A DNA stretch of 40,000 nt from Pseudomonadota bacterium (GTDB taxonomy: Bacteria; Pseudomonadota; Gammaproteobacteria; JAKAQQ01): positions 1-40,000 of the forward strand of contig JAJZBR010000003.1 of NCBI GenBank assembly GCA_021798795.1, given 5' to 3'. The notes under the pieces are model-generated. The model ran no database searches and was not told the DNA's origin. It saw only the letters and a program-made list of their open reading frames with translations. Shown here piece after piece: positions 24,491 through 33,241 of the stretch (its first letter is position 1; each line of letters opens with the position of its first letter). Made by a program: the position numbers and the translations under genes.

Positions 24491-25098
24491 ACCAACGCGC
24501 CGTTTCTACCTTCCCGAAGTGGGCCATCGTGGTTGCCATCGTCGGGGTGTTCGCGTTGCCGGTTCTGATCGCCGGACTCTGGTACATGAATGTGAACCAG
24601 TGGGGAGTCGGACGGACGATGAACTATGGACATCTCATCACGCCACCCGTCCGGCTTCGAATCGCAGCGCTGCCATTGATCGTGGGTCACGGCCATCTCA
24701 CGACCCGGTACTTCAAAGGTCGCTGGACCCTCGTCTACATCGGGGGTGCGAAATGCACGCCCGACTGTCGCGCCGCGCTCTATGCCACGAGACAGATCCG
24801 TCTTGCACTCGGTGAGGACATCCGCCGGGTTCAGCGGCTCTATGTCGTGACGGGTGTGCCCCAAAAGCTCGGGTTTCTCGAAGTCGAGGATCCGGACCTC
24901 ACCATCGTTCGGGCACAGGGTACAATCGGCAGACACTTCACCCGTCAGTTCTTCAAGGCGGCCGACGCTCATCTCGGCGCACGTATCTATCTCGTCGACC
25001 CCTTGGGCAATCTCATGATGTCCTATCCCGCGGCCGTCAATCCGCACGGTCTCATGCGGGACCTGAAGCGTCTGCTGTCCGTCTCCGAGATCAGTTGA
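24487..25098 (+). CDS. SCO1/SenC-like cytochrome oxidase assembly protein
   Basis: A 203-residue, single-span membrane protein. The periplasmic thioredoxin-like part carries CTPDC (CxxxC, in YIGGAKCTPDC), the copper-binding pair of SCO proteins, and a C-terminal DPLGNLMMSY segment. The usual SCO copper-binding His may be in HGLMRDL near the C-terminus. Such proteins sit between SURF1 and ctaA in many proteobacteria and are thought to metallate CuA. It starts at the ATG overlapping the SURF1 stop, and its own stop overlaps the ctaA ATG. Confidence 0.8.
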   Translation: MNQRAVSTFPKWAIVVAIVGVFALPVLIAGLWYMNVNQWGVGRTMNYGHLITPPVRLRIAALPLIVGHGHLTTRYFKGRWTLVYIGGAKCTPDCRAALYATRQIRLALGEDIRRVQRLYVVTGVPQKLGFLEVEDPDLTIVRAQGTIGRHFTRQFFKAADAHLGARIYLVDPLGNLMMSYPAAVNPHGLMRDLKRLLSVSEIS

Positions 25099-26123
25099 TG
25101 GGGCGGTTCTGGGATGCTTTCCGCCTCCTCACACTCATAGCGATCGTCTGGACGCTGGTTTTGATCGGCGTGGGTGCCTACGTCCGGCTGTCGAATGCGG
25201 GCCTGTCCTGTCCGGGCTGGCCGGCTTGCTATGGCCATCTCACAGTGCCCACACGAGCCCAAGTCATCCAGCGGATCGACCGGTTCCATCCGTACAACCC
25301 GCTGCGCCCCCCAAAAGCCAGAAAGGAAATGTTCCACCGCTACCTCGCTGGTGGTCTCGGTCTGGTTATCCTGGCCATGGCGGCGCTCGGCTGGTCCGAT
25401 CGACGTCGCCAGACCGGTCGGCCCCGGCGCTTGCCGCTCCTGATTTTGCTCCTCGTGCTACTCCAAGCCGCACTCGGCATGTGGACCGTGACGATGGAAC
25501 TCGAGCCGGTCATCGTGCTGGCCCATCTCGTGGGTGCCTTTCTGATATTCGACTGCCTCCTTCTCCTTTGGGCGATGGATACGAAAACCTTCCGCTGGAG
25601 GGATGAAGTGTCTTCGCACTGGGGGAGGCGGATCGGGGTAGTTGTGCTCGCTCTCATCGGTGCACAGATTCTGCTCGGGGCCTGGACCAGTACGCATTAC
25701 GCCTGGGTGGGATGCCCGGATTTCCCGACATGCTTGGGCGCGTGGTGGCCCCGGCATCTCGAGTTCGGGCGTGCATTCACCCTGTGGAACCGATTGGGAG
25801 TGGATTATCAGGGTGGAACGCTTCCGCTTCGCGCACGTGCCGCAATCTATCTTCTCCACCGGCTTGGAGCCGCCGTCGTCCTGCTCACGGTTGTAGCCTG
25901 GTGCATCGCCTTGTTTAAGGAGACCCGGCATCTCGCGCTCAGGATCTGGGCATTGATCGTGATTGGCCTGACCTTGCTCCAGATCGGCATTGGCGTGACC
26001 TTGGCCTCGATCGGCATGCCCAGCTGGCTCGCGGACAGTCATACGGTTTTTGCTGCGCTCTTGCTCGGCGCCACCTCGCTTCTCGTCTACGCACTATGGA
26101 CTCCGGCATCCGGTCGGCCGTAG
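25098..26123 (+). CDS. ctaA: heme A synthase (COX15/CtaA)
   Basis: A 341-residue, eight-helix membrane enzyme that oxidises the methyl group of heme O to the formyl of heme A. It shows the first-loop pattern RLSNAGLSCPGWPACYGHL, a conserved Glu in MELEPVIVLAHL, and a second half with CPDFPTCLG and LHRLGAAVV containing heme-binding His. ATG at 25098 shares a base with the previous stop (TGATG). It overlaps ctaB by 28 bases, so the two heme A steps are made together. Confidence 0.93.
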   Translation: MGRFWDAFRLLTLIAIVWTLVLIGVGAYVRLSNAGLSCPGWPACYGHLTVPTRAQVIQRIDRFHPYNPLRPPKARKEMFHRYLAGGLGLVILAMAALGWSDRRRQTGRPRRLPLLILLLVLLQAALGMWTVTMELEPVIVLAHLVGAFLIFDCLLLLWAMDTKTFRWRDEVSSHWGRRIGVVVLALIGAQILLGAWTSTHYAWVGCPDFPTCLGAWWPRHLEFGRAFTLWNRLGVDYQGGTLPLRARAAIYLLHRLGAAVVLLTVVAWCIALFKETRHLALRIWALIVIGLTLLQIGIGVTLASIGMPSWLADSHTVFAALLLGATSLLVYALWTPASGRP

Positions 26124-27025
26124 ACCTGCCTGACGCGGCGACCTGGCGGGATTGGATCCAGGTCACGAAACCGCGTGTGGTTGCGCTCATCGTGTTCACC
26201 GCTTTCGTGGGCATGCTGCTTGCGGTTCCGGGGTGGCCGCCGCTTGGACTCCTCCTTGCGGCGACGCTCGGGATCGCTCTCGCAGCCGCATCGGCCGCGA
26301 GCTTCAATCACCTCCTCGACCGCAGGATCGATGCCCACATGCTGAGGACGCGCTACCGTCCGCTGCCCACGGGGCATCTCACCCCCGCTCAGGTCTCGGT
26401 AATGGGAGTGATGCTCGCTTTGGCTTCCCTGCTTGTTCTCGGGGGCATGGTCAACTGGCTGACTGTGGTTCTCACGTTCGCCTCCCTGATCGGTTACGCC
26501 GTCGTCTACACGCGTTTCCTCAAAACCGTGACTCCGCAGAACATTGTGATCGGAGGGGCGGCCGGTGCCGCACCACCGGTTCTGGGCTGGGTCGCCATGA
26601 CTGACCATGTGAGCGCAATCAGTCTCAGCCTGTTCATGGTCATCTTCGTCTGGACGCCGCCTCATTTTTGGGCACTCGCCATCGGCCGCAAGGAAGACTA
26701 TTCCCGCGCTGGCGTTCCCATGCTGCCGGTCACGCATGGGGTGCGATTCACGATTGTGCAGATCGCACTCTACAGCGTCCTCCTCCTGGTCGTGAGCTAT
26801 CTGCCGGATCTCCTGGGAGCGGGCGGGTGGCTCTTCCTGATTGGCGTGACGGTCCTCAATGCAGGGTTCGGGATTCGGGTCATCCGTCTCGTCCGCTCAG
26901 AGGCTCCCGCCCGTGTGGCCCTGGCGCTGTTTCGCTATTCCATTACCTATCTCACGCTATTCTTTTTCATCCTGCTCGTGTGCCACTACCTGCCGCCGCC
27001 TTGGGGGTGTGCGTTCCTGGCCTGA
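26096..27025 (+). CDS. ctaB: protoheme IX farnesyltransferase (heme O synthase)
   Basis: A 309-residue UbiA-superfamily membrane enzyme that attaches farnesyl to heme b. The first Asp-rich motif is in NHLLDRRIDAHMLRTRYRPLP, and YTRFLKTVTPQNIVIGGAAGA with WTPPHFWALAI and KEDYSRAGVPMLPV are family hallmarks. Its product feeds CtaA. It is the last gene of the cox cluster and ends 60 bases before a GC hairpin. Confidence 0.95.
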   Translation: MDSGIRSAVDLPDAATWRDWIQVTKPRVVALIVFTAFVGMLLAVPGWPPLGLLLAATLGIALAAASAASFNHLLDRRIDAHMLRTRYRPLPTGHLTPAQVSVMGVMLALASLLVLGGMVNWLTVVLTFASLIGYAVVYTRFLKTVTPQNIVIGGAAGAAPPVLGWVAMTDHVSAISLSLFMVIFVWTPPHFWALAIGRKEDYSRAGVPMLPVTHGVRFTIVQIALYSVLLLVVSYLPDLLGAGGWLFLIGVTVLNAGFGIRVIRLVRSEAPARVALALFRYSITYLTLFFFILLVCHYLPPPWGCAFLA

Positions 27026-27083
27026 ACGGTTGCTCTGCTCTCCTCGTGCCCCCCCCACCGCGTGCACTGGACTATCCGGTTGC

Positions 27084-27109
27084 GCGGCGGGCGGATTGCA
27101 TCCCGCCGC
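27084..27109. terminator. hairpin between ctaB and rpoH
   Basis: Perfect 8-bp stem GCGGCGGG / CCCGCCGC with a 10-base loop in the 91-base gap between the convergent ctaB and rpoH genes. No T-run follows on either strand, so it is probably a weak or Rho-assisted terminator. Confidence 0.5.
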
Positions 27110-27116
27110 TGCGAGC

Positions 27117-28010
27117 TTACGCGTGCACCTCCAGGTGATCGCGGAGTTGTCCAAGTGTTTTCGCCTCGATCTGACGCACACGCTCAACCGAGATGCCATA
27201 GCGCTCGGCCAGCGCTTTAAGCGGTGGCTTGCCATCCGGGTTGAGCCAGCGCTCCTTGACGATGTCCCGGCTGCGGGCATCCAGAGATCGAAGTGCGCGG
27301 GAGAGTCTTTCGTGCCGGTCGCGATCAAGATCCTGGGCTTCCAGTGATTCGAGGGGATCGGCATTGGGCGCGGTCAGATAATCTTCGGGGGCCGCCGTGT
27401 GGGATTCCTCCCCTCCCTCGGGACCGGGTCCCGCGGAAAAACTGATGTCCTGGCCTTTAAGGCGGGTCTCCATGACTTGGACGTCGCCCGGGGAGACCTT
27501 GAGATCCTGTGCGATCTGGGCCGCCTCTTCGGTGGTGAGCGAACCGGTTTGACCGAGATGCCGCCTGAGATTGAAAAAAAGCCGCCTCTGCGCCTTGGTC
27601 GTTGCAATTTTCACGAGCCGCCAGTTGCGGATGATGAACTCATGAATCTCGGAGCGGATCCAGTGCACGGCAAAGGTGATGAGACGAACACCGCGCTCGG
27701 GATCGAAGTGGCGGACCGCCTTCATGAGCCCGATATTGCCTTCCTGAACGAGATCCGCGAGCGGGAGTCCATAGTTCCGATAGCTCCGTGCGATGTAGAC
27801 GACGAATCGCAGGTGGGCCAGGATGATTTTCTGGGCAGACAGGAGATCGGCTTCCTCCCGGTAGCTCCGGAACAACGCACGCTCTTCCTCCGGTTTCAGG
27901 ATCGGGATCTGCCGGATGGCTTGAAGATAACGGTCGAGACTCTGCCGGGAATGGTCACCGGCCAGTTCGGGGATAGGCGATATCAGCGCAAGTTCTTGAT
28001 TCATAGGCAT
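27117..28010 (-). CDS. rpoH: RNA polymerase sigma-32 factor RpoH
   Basis: A 297-residue heat-shock sigma factor. Region 2 has AHLRFVVYIARSYRNYGLPLADLVQEG and the -10-reading FDPERGVRLITFAVHWIRSEI. The RpoH box QRRLFFNLRR, which separates RpoH from other group 3 sigmas and binds core and FtsH/DnaK, is present. Region 4 (GISVERVRQIEAKTLGQLR) reads the -35. It is likely to drive the hsp20 promoter at 12970-12998. An in-frame ATG two codons in (28004) is an alternative start. The leader is only about 15 bases, too short for the E. coli-type rpoH thermometer. Confidence 0.96.
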   Translation of the reverse strand: MPMNQELALISPIPELAGDHSRQSLDRYLQAIRQIPILKPEEERALFRSYREEADLLSAQKIILAHLRFVVYIARSYRNYGLPLADLVQEGNIGLMKAVRHFDPERGVRLITFAVHWIRSEIHEFIIRNWRLVKIATTKAQRRLFFNLRRHLGQTGSLTTEEAAQIAQDLKVSPGDVQVMETRLKGQDISFSAGPGPEGGEESHTAAPEDYLTAPNADPLESLEAQDLDRDRHERLSRALRSLDARSRDIVKERWLNPDGKPPLKALAERYGISVERVRQIEAKTLGQLRDHLEVHA

Positions 28011-28031
28011 GTCACCGCATAGTGAACCTAA

Positions 28032-28061
28032 ATTCTAGCACTCTTAAGATTAGAGTGCCAA
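28032..28061 (-). promoter_or_regulatory. rpoH promoter with embedded CIRCE (HrcA operator)
   Basis: On the minus strand TTGGCA (28056-28061) and TAGAAT (28032-28037) lie 18 bases apart, a good sigma-70 promoter. The sequence between and over them is a CIRCE: TTGGCACTC-N9-GAGTGCTAG (28035-28061), two bases away from the consensus TTAGCACTC-N9-GAGTGCTAA and with the exact spacer. HrcA bound here would cover both promoter hexamers. Confidence 0.9.
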
Positions 28062-28098
28062 TCACCGGGAAAGTTCTCGTTACAAGACTTGGGCGGGT

Positions 28099-29253
28099 TC
28101 AAGGCCGGGGTGGATGGGCGGGCCCTGGTAGATAGACGGCGCCCAGGCGCCCATGTGAGCGGGCGCCCGTCACAGATGGCAGGTTCCCCGCTGCCTCAAG
28201 CAGGCGTTGTTGCGCAAGCCAGGCGAATGCCATCGCTTCGAGCCCGTCGGGATCGAGCCCGAGCGCATCCGTACCGATCACGGCCTTCGTTTGAAGGCGG
28301 CTTTCGAGTTCCGCCATGATCAGGGGATTCCTGGCTCCGCCCCCGCTCACGGCCACCCGTTTGCATAAGGGGGCATGATCTTGAATGGCCTGGGCAATCG
28401 TTGTCGCGGTCAGGACAACCAGGGTTCGCGCGATGTCGACCGGCCGATAGCTCTTACCCGCACGGACGCTGAGCCATTCGGGGCTGAAATACTCGGGTCC
28501 CGTACTTTTGGGAGGGGGGGCGCCAAAGTAGGGTTCGCGAAGGAAGCGCTCGAGCAGTTCCGGGATGAGGGTGCCCTGGCTGGAATAGAAGCCATCCCGG
28601 TCAAACGCGCAGCCGGTCTCTTTCCGAATCCAGGCGTCAAGCAGGGTATTGCCCGGACCCGTGTCAAACCCGATGGGGTCTTCGGCACCGGGTGGCCAGA
28701 GTGTCAGGTTGGCGATCCCTCCGATGTTGAGGAAGACGAGGTGTTCGCGCTCCTCCCTGAAGCAATGATTGAGAAAGCCCGGTACGAGGGGTGCTCCCTC
28801 TCCACCGAGAGCGATATCCATCCGACGGAAGTCCGCGACGGTCACGATCCCCGTTGCGTTTGCGATCCGGTTCGGATCACCGATTTGCAGCGTGAAGGAA
28901 TGGGAGGGCTGGCGCGGCCGATGGCGAATGGTCTGCCCGTGGCTTCCGATGGCACGGACCGATGCGGAAGCGATCCGTTCGGTCTCGAGCAGTTTACAGA
29001 TGACTGCCCCGAAGAACCCTCCCAACTCGGCATCCAGACTGCCCAAGCGCTCGATCGGGTCGGCTCCCTCGTAACGCCCCTGCATGAGATCGAGGATCCG
29101 TTTCCGGAGCGGGTCCGGGTAAGGGGTGGTCTCGAGTGCCACGAGCATGGGGCGTCTGTCTGCGAGGTCGACCAGGGCGCAATCGACCCCGTCCGCGCTC
29201 GTGCCGGACATGAGCCCAATGAAAAGTCCGTCTCGCCGCGCTTGGTTGTTCAT
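28099..29253 (-). CDS. anmK: anhydro-N-acetylmuramic acid kinase
   Basis: A 384-residue sugar kinase of the ASKHA fold that phosphorylates and opens 1,6-anhydro-MurNAc in peptidoglycan recycling. Family signatures are GLMSGTSADGVD at the N-terminus, GSHGQTIRHRP, FLNIGGIANLT, GFDTGPGNTLLDAW and VSGGGARNPLIM. ATG at 29253 places the signature at the usual distance; one at 29262 adds three residues. The frame stays open for 236 more codons upstream without similarity. It lies upstream of rpoH on the same strand, which has its own promoter. Confidence 0.94.
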   Translation of the reverse strand: MNNQARRDGLFIGLMSGTSADGVDCALVDLADRRPMLVALETTPYPDPLRKRILDLMQGRYEGADPIERLGSLDAELGGFFGAVICKLLETERIASASVRAIGSHGQTIRHRPRQPSHSFTLQIGDPNRIANATGIVTVADFRRMDIALGGEGAPLVPGFLNHCFREEREHLVFLNIGGIANLTLWPPGAEDPIGFDTGPGNTLLDAWIRKETGCAFDRDGFYSSQGTLIPELLERFLREPYFGAPPPKSTGPEYFSPEWLSVRAGKSYRPVDIARTLVVLTATTIAQAIQDHAPLCKRVAVSGGGARNPLIMAELESRLQTKAVIGTDALGLDPDGLEAMAFAWLAQQRLLEAAGNLPSVTGARSHGRLGAVYLPGPAHPPRP

Positions 29254-29394
29254 GGCTGCCATGATACTCAAGCGCGGCCCCGTTGGGGTCGCACCCGCAT
29301 CCGGTTTAATCGGCCGCAAAGTTCCGATTTTTCTCTGGCCTAGACCCCCGGTTGAGCGCAAGCTTGGCTTCCATCGATTCCACTTTGGAAACCC

Positions 29395-30393
29395 ATGCCG
29401 AAAAGACGCTCCGACCGCTCGCATGGCACGATGGGTGGCTGGGCCCTGCTCGTCGGGTGCGTCATTCTGGGAGGTAACCGCCAGGGATTCGCGGAAAGCC
29501 GGCCCTACCATTTTGACTATCGGGCACAAGGTCCCCGGTGTCTGCCGAAGCTCGTCTTCAGCGGCAAACGGCATGTCTATCTCTGGATGCGTCGTCGCCC
29601 GGCCTGTCGGCCGATCCAGGCGATCCTGACCTTGGGTCAACGAACGACAACCGTTCCCGTCTATCGCGAGCGGCCGTACTGGGTGATTAGAGGACACGCG
29701 AGTCGCTTCACCCTCCGGCTTGCGACCGGTCGAATCGTCGTTCGGGTCCGCTCGATGCGCGATCTGGCACGCTCCAACCGGTCGGGGGCATCCTGCCCAG
29801 GAAAAACTCCCGAGGTGTTGGGGTTCCATGCAAATCCGGTCCGTCTCCCGCACGGTTGCGGCAGCGAACCCGCTTCGCGGCAGGCGCCCGGGCGCTACCG
29901 GGTTGCCCCGGGATCGGCGCGCGCACAGGTGGCCCGCTGGGCGCGGCGGGCCCATCTGCACCTTGCCTGGGCTGCGCCCGACTGGATGATCCCAGCACGA
30001 CTTGGCCTACCGGGTCCGCTTCCGACCGCTTTGCGTCTGCTCCTTTTGGCCGGCCAAAGGTCGACGGGCCTCTGTTATGCCTTTTCCGAGAAGCCGGATA
30101 CGCACGAGCTGCGGGTCTATCTCGCCTCTTCCCCGCCATCGCGACCCGATCCGCGCTGGACGATCACACCGGGGGCGCTGCATGCGCAACTCCTCGAGTG
30201 GGTGCGCCGGGCAGGCTACCAGTTGATCTGGCACGCGCCCAACGATTATCTCCTGACGGCACGGGCGACCCTACACGGAAGTTTTCTGCGCGCAATATCG
30301 ATTCTGGTCAAAACGCTGGATGCGGCCGGATCGCCCATACGGGTTACGGTATACCGCAAGAACCGGGTTCTCGTCGTGGCGGGTGGGGCATGA
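29395..30393 (+). CDS. PilL-like protein with two TcpQ-type domains (type IVb pilus)
   Basis: A 332-residue periplasmic or outer-membrane protein. A hydrophobic signal (about 13-30) is followed by a beta-rich region (about 45-125, with LPKLVFSGKRHVYLWM, TTVPVYRERPYWVIRG and FTLRLATGRIVVRV) that resembles the C-terminal fold of VirB9/TrbG. Two similar units then follow: about 165-245 and 253-330, the second with WTITPGALHAQLLEWVRRAG and VTVYRKNRVLVV, which matches the TcpQ/PilL C-terminal domain. These proteins pilot or brace the secretin. It is the first gene of the pilus operon and overlaps the secretin gene as ATGA. The VirB9-like reading is tentative. Confidence 0.7.
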   Translation: MPKRRSDRSHGTMGGWALLVGCVILGGNRQGFAESRPYHFDYRAQGPRCLPKLVFSGKRHVYLWMRRRPACRPIQAILTLGQRTTTVPVYRERPYWVIRGHASRFTLRLATGRIVVRVRSMRDLARSNRSGASCPGKTPEVLGFHANPVRLPHGCGSEPASRQAPGRYRVAPGSARAQVARWARRAHLHLAWAAPDWMIPARLGLPGPLPTALRLLLLAGQRSTGLCYAFSEKPDTHELRVYLASSPPSRPDPRWTITPGALHAQLLEWVRRAGYQLIWHAPNDYLLTARATLHGSFLRAISILVKTLDAAGSPIRVTVYRKNRVLVVAGGA

Positions 30394-31970
30394 TCCGGTC
30401 CGTGGCTGCCCGGTGCGTGAGCAGGATCCCCGTGCTTGGACTTGCGCTCTTGATCCTGACGGGGCTTCTTTCGAGTTGCGCGTTGCTCGCGGCACGAAAC
30501 CGTACCCTCGCTGGGATCGAGACCCGGGAGCATCGTCTCGCCATCGCCCAAAGCCGTCAGGGTGCGTTGCATCCGGTGATTCTTCATGACGGTTATTACT
30601 TCGGGAGCGGGCAGCCGATCCCGGCGCAGCGTGGGCCATACCTGCCGGCTGTTTTCGGCGAACCGGTGGTTTGGATCACCCATCATCTTTATCTCGAGCA
30701 GCTGGCCGAGCGTTTGTCCCGGCTCGCGGGTTTGCCGGTTCGTCTTGGAGCCATGCTCCAGGAAGCAGAGACTGCGAACGCGAATCCGGTAACCCAAAAG
30801 TCGCTTCTGCTCCAGACCGGACGCATTCTCAAGATCGACTACCACGGAACGCTCGCGGGTCTGCTCGACCAGGTAACTGCCTATTTCGGCCTCTCCTGGC
30901 GCTGGGAGCGGGGAGCCATCCGTCTGTTCCGCTACGAAAGCCGGGCCTTCCCGCTCGATGTTCTGCCCGGAGCGGTGTCAACGGCGCTCGTGCTCACGAA
31001 CCAGAGCAACCTCGGGAGCAGCGGGGGCACGACGGGTGGATCCAGCGAGACCAGCAGTCAGACGGTGACCCAGGAGCAGGAGAATCAGTTCTGGAAGACG
31101 GTGCACGCAAATGTAGTGGCGATGCTGACTCTGCATGGCCAGGTACTCGTGAACGAAGAGGCGGGAGTGATCACGGTGATCGACCGGCCGATGGTGGTGC
31201 GCCGGGTCGGGCGGTACCTGGCTTCGCTCAACCACGCCATGCAGCGGGAAGTCTCGATCGTGGTACGGGTTTACGCGCTGGATCTTACGAATAGCGAGCT
31301 CAGGGGATTTTCACTGGACGGGGTGTTCCACAACCTGGCCCAGACCTACGGGGTGACATTTTCCGGTGCGGGTCCCGCGACATCGGTTGCGGGAGCTGCG
31401 AGCTTCTCGGCCACGATTCTCAATACGGCGACCGGCGGGATCGGACAATATGCCGGGAGCGCGCTCCTGATCCAGGCGCTTCACGCCTATGGCCATGTGT
31501 CACTCATGACTCAGGGATCCGGAATTGCGCTTCAGGGCCAGCCACTGCCGATCCAGGTCACGAAGACGGTGGGCTATCTGGCCAGTGCCCAGACCACCGC
31601 ATCCACACTGGTCGGTCAATCGACGGCATTGACGCCCGGGCAGGTCACCACCGGGTTCTCGATGCTCGTTGTTCCGCGCATCCTGTCGGGCGGGATGCTC
31701 GCGATGCAGTATGCGATCGATCTTTCGACTTTGAACTCGCTCACCACGATCACATCGGGAGGTGAATCCATTCAGGTGCCGAGTGTGAGCTCGCAGCGGT
31801 TTATCCAGCGGGTACTCATGAAAAGCGGTCAGACGCTGGTACTGGCAGGTTTCGAGCAGGTGAGCGAGAGCCGGGAGGGGGATCAGGGAATCTTGTCCTG
31901 GTTTCGATCGGGGTCGCGCGAACGCAAGGTGATCTTTGTGACGCTGACCGCACGGCGGATACGGGTCTGA
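30390..31970 (+). CDS. pilN: type IVb pilus secretin (PilN family lipoprotein)
   Basis: A 526-residue outer-membrane secretin. The signal ends in a lipobox LLSSC with Cys30. The N-domains (about 60-280) include a Gly/Ser/Gln-rich linker (GSSGGTTGGSSETSSQ), then VITVIDRPMVVRRVGRYLASLN, the end of an N-domain. The secretin core follows (about 285-525) with MLVVPRILSGGMLAMQYAIDLS and the final VLMKSGQTLVLAGFEQV segment. It forms the pore through which the pilus passes. ATG at 30390 overlaps the upstream stop; the stop overlaps pilO (TGATG). Confidence 0.9.
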   Translation: MIRSVAARCVSRIPVLGLALLILTGLLSSCALLAARNRTLAGIETREHRLAIAQSRQGALHPVILHDGYYFGSGQPIPAQRGPYLPAVFGEPVVWITHHLYLEQLAERLSRLAGLPVRLGAMLQEAETANANPVTQKSLLLQTGRILKIDYHGTLAGLLDQVTAYFGLSWRWERGAIRLFRYESRAFPLDVLPGAVSTALVLTNQSNLGSSGGTTGGSSETSSQTVTQEQENQFWKTVHANVVAMLTLHGQVLVNEEAGVITVIDRPMVVRRVGRYLASLNHAMQREVSIVVRVYALDLTNSELRGFSLDGVFHNLAQTYGVTFSGAGPATSVAGAASFSATILNTATGGIGQYAGSALLIQALHAYGHVSLMTQGSGIALQGQPLPIQVTKTVGYLASAQTTASTLVGQSTALTPGQVTTGFSMLVVPRILSGGMLAMQYAIDLSTLNSLTTITSGGESIQVPSVSSQRFIQRVLMKSGQTLVLAGFEQVSESREGDQGILSWFRSGSRERKVIFVTLTARRIRV

Positions 31971-33241
31971 TGGAGATTCTCGACATCGGGGGCAGAAACT
32001 ACGCCGTCGGGTTGTACTGGTGGCGCGCCCTCAACGAGACGGATCAGCGTTACCCAAGACGCGCGGCACGTCGGCTGGCACGGGATATCGTCCGAATGGC
32101 GGAGCCCGGCGCAACGTTTCACGACTACAATCTCATGGTCATCCATCACACCCGTGGTCTCATCGGGCTCGGTGAATCCGATCGCCCCGTACGTGCCATC
32201 GCATTGGCCGTGGCCTTGGCAGAGGCTCGCCCGGAGGGCGGGGTGATCTGGTATCTCAGGATCCGGCCCGATTGCCTGATCGTGATTGCGACATTGAACG
32301 GGCAGGTGCTCGGCGAGGGTGACTATGTAGGAGACGAGACCGGTGCCGCGAGACGCCGGGCCATGCTCATCGAACACTATGGTTCCTTGCTTGGGGAAGA
32401 GATTGCTGAAAGCGCTGTGGAGATGGCGCATGCGCTTTTGGAGAAGCTTCTGGATCCGGGATGGGCGCGTCACCTGCCAGTGACGGAGTCCATGCAGAGG
32501 CAGCCGAGGGGATTATGGAGGGCCGGTGTCGCACTGATCGCCTTCGCTCTCGCAGGTGCGGGATGGTGGATGCACGAGCGATGGGAGGCCAAGCACCTGA
32601 TCCGGGTCCGGGCAGAGATCGCTCTGGAGCGGAGCAAGATTCGTGCGCGCGGGCGCCATCCTCTGTGGCCGCAGGCGTCCCGTGCGCTCGCGCCGGATGC
32701 GGTGTTGCGTGTCTGCCGCAAATCCTGGAGAAAGCTCCCGCTCAGCGAGGAGGGATGGATGCTTGCGCGCTTTACCTGCACGGGACGGAGCGTGTCGCAA
32801 ATCTGGCGTTACCGGCCGGGTGCATCTTTTGTGCACTTGCCGGAAGATGCGCGATTTCTCAATGCGCTGGGATCCGGCGCACCGGATGAGGTCCGTGTGA
32901 GCGGCGTCATTGAACCACCTCGATTCAAACGGGCGCTGTCCCGGGAACTCGTATCCCGCACGCGGGCGGAGGGTTTGTTTTACCGGTGGGCACGTGAAGA
33001 GGGAATCCGGTCGCTGGTTTTCACCTGGGCAGCACCGGTACGGCCGGATCCGGCAGCACCGGGCGCGCGGTTCGCTTGGGCAGTGGCCACCTGGCGGATT
33101 GAGGCGCGAGGCGTGGATCCGTTTTCCCTGGGTCGGAGCCTCGAGGCCCTGCCCGGAATCGAAGTGCGGAAGGTCACGGCTGCGATCGCGAGCCGTCAAC
33201 TGGAGTGGTCCGTGGAGGGGATGATTTATGCGCAAGAGTGA
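31970..33241 (+). CDS. pilO: type IVb pilus protein PilO
   Basis: A 423-residue protein of the PilO family of R64-like thin pili. An N-terminal cytoplasmic part (about 1-180, with LDIGGRNYAVGLYWW) is followed by one transmembrane helix (about 186-202, LIAFALAGAGWWM) and a periplasmic C-terminal half (about 205-423). It links the cytoplasmic motor to the periplasmic parts. Position between PilN and PilP supports the call more than any single motif. It overlaps pilP by 14 bases. Confidence 0.8.
   Translation: MEILDIGGRNYAVGLYWWRALNETDQRYPRRAARRLARDIVRMAEPGATFHDYNLMVIHHTRGLIGLGESDRPVRAIALAVALAEARPEGGVIWYLRIRPDCLIVIATLNGQVLGEGDYVGDETGAARRRAMLIEHYGSLLGEEIAESAVEMAHALLEKLLDPGWARHLPVTESMQRQPRGLWRAGVALIAFALAGAGWWMHERWEAKHLIRVRAEIALERSKIRARGRHPLWPQASRALAPDAVLRVCRKSWRKLPLSEEGWMLARFTCTGRSVSQIWRYRPGASFVHLPEDARFLNALGSGAPDEVRVSGVIEPPRFKRALSRELVSRTRAEGLFYRWAREEGIRSLVFTWAAPVRPDPAAPGARFAWAVATWRIEARGVDPFSLGRSLEALPGIEVRKVTAAIASRQLEWSVEGMIYAQE

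Noticed and set aside
28099..29961. anmK frame open for 620 codons
   Set aside because: Similarity to AnmK begins only at 29253; the upstream 236 codons overlap the start of the pilus operon antisense and show nothing recognisable.
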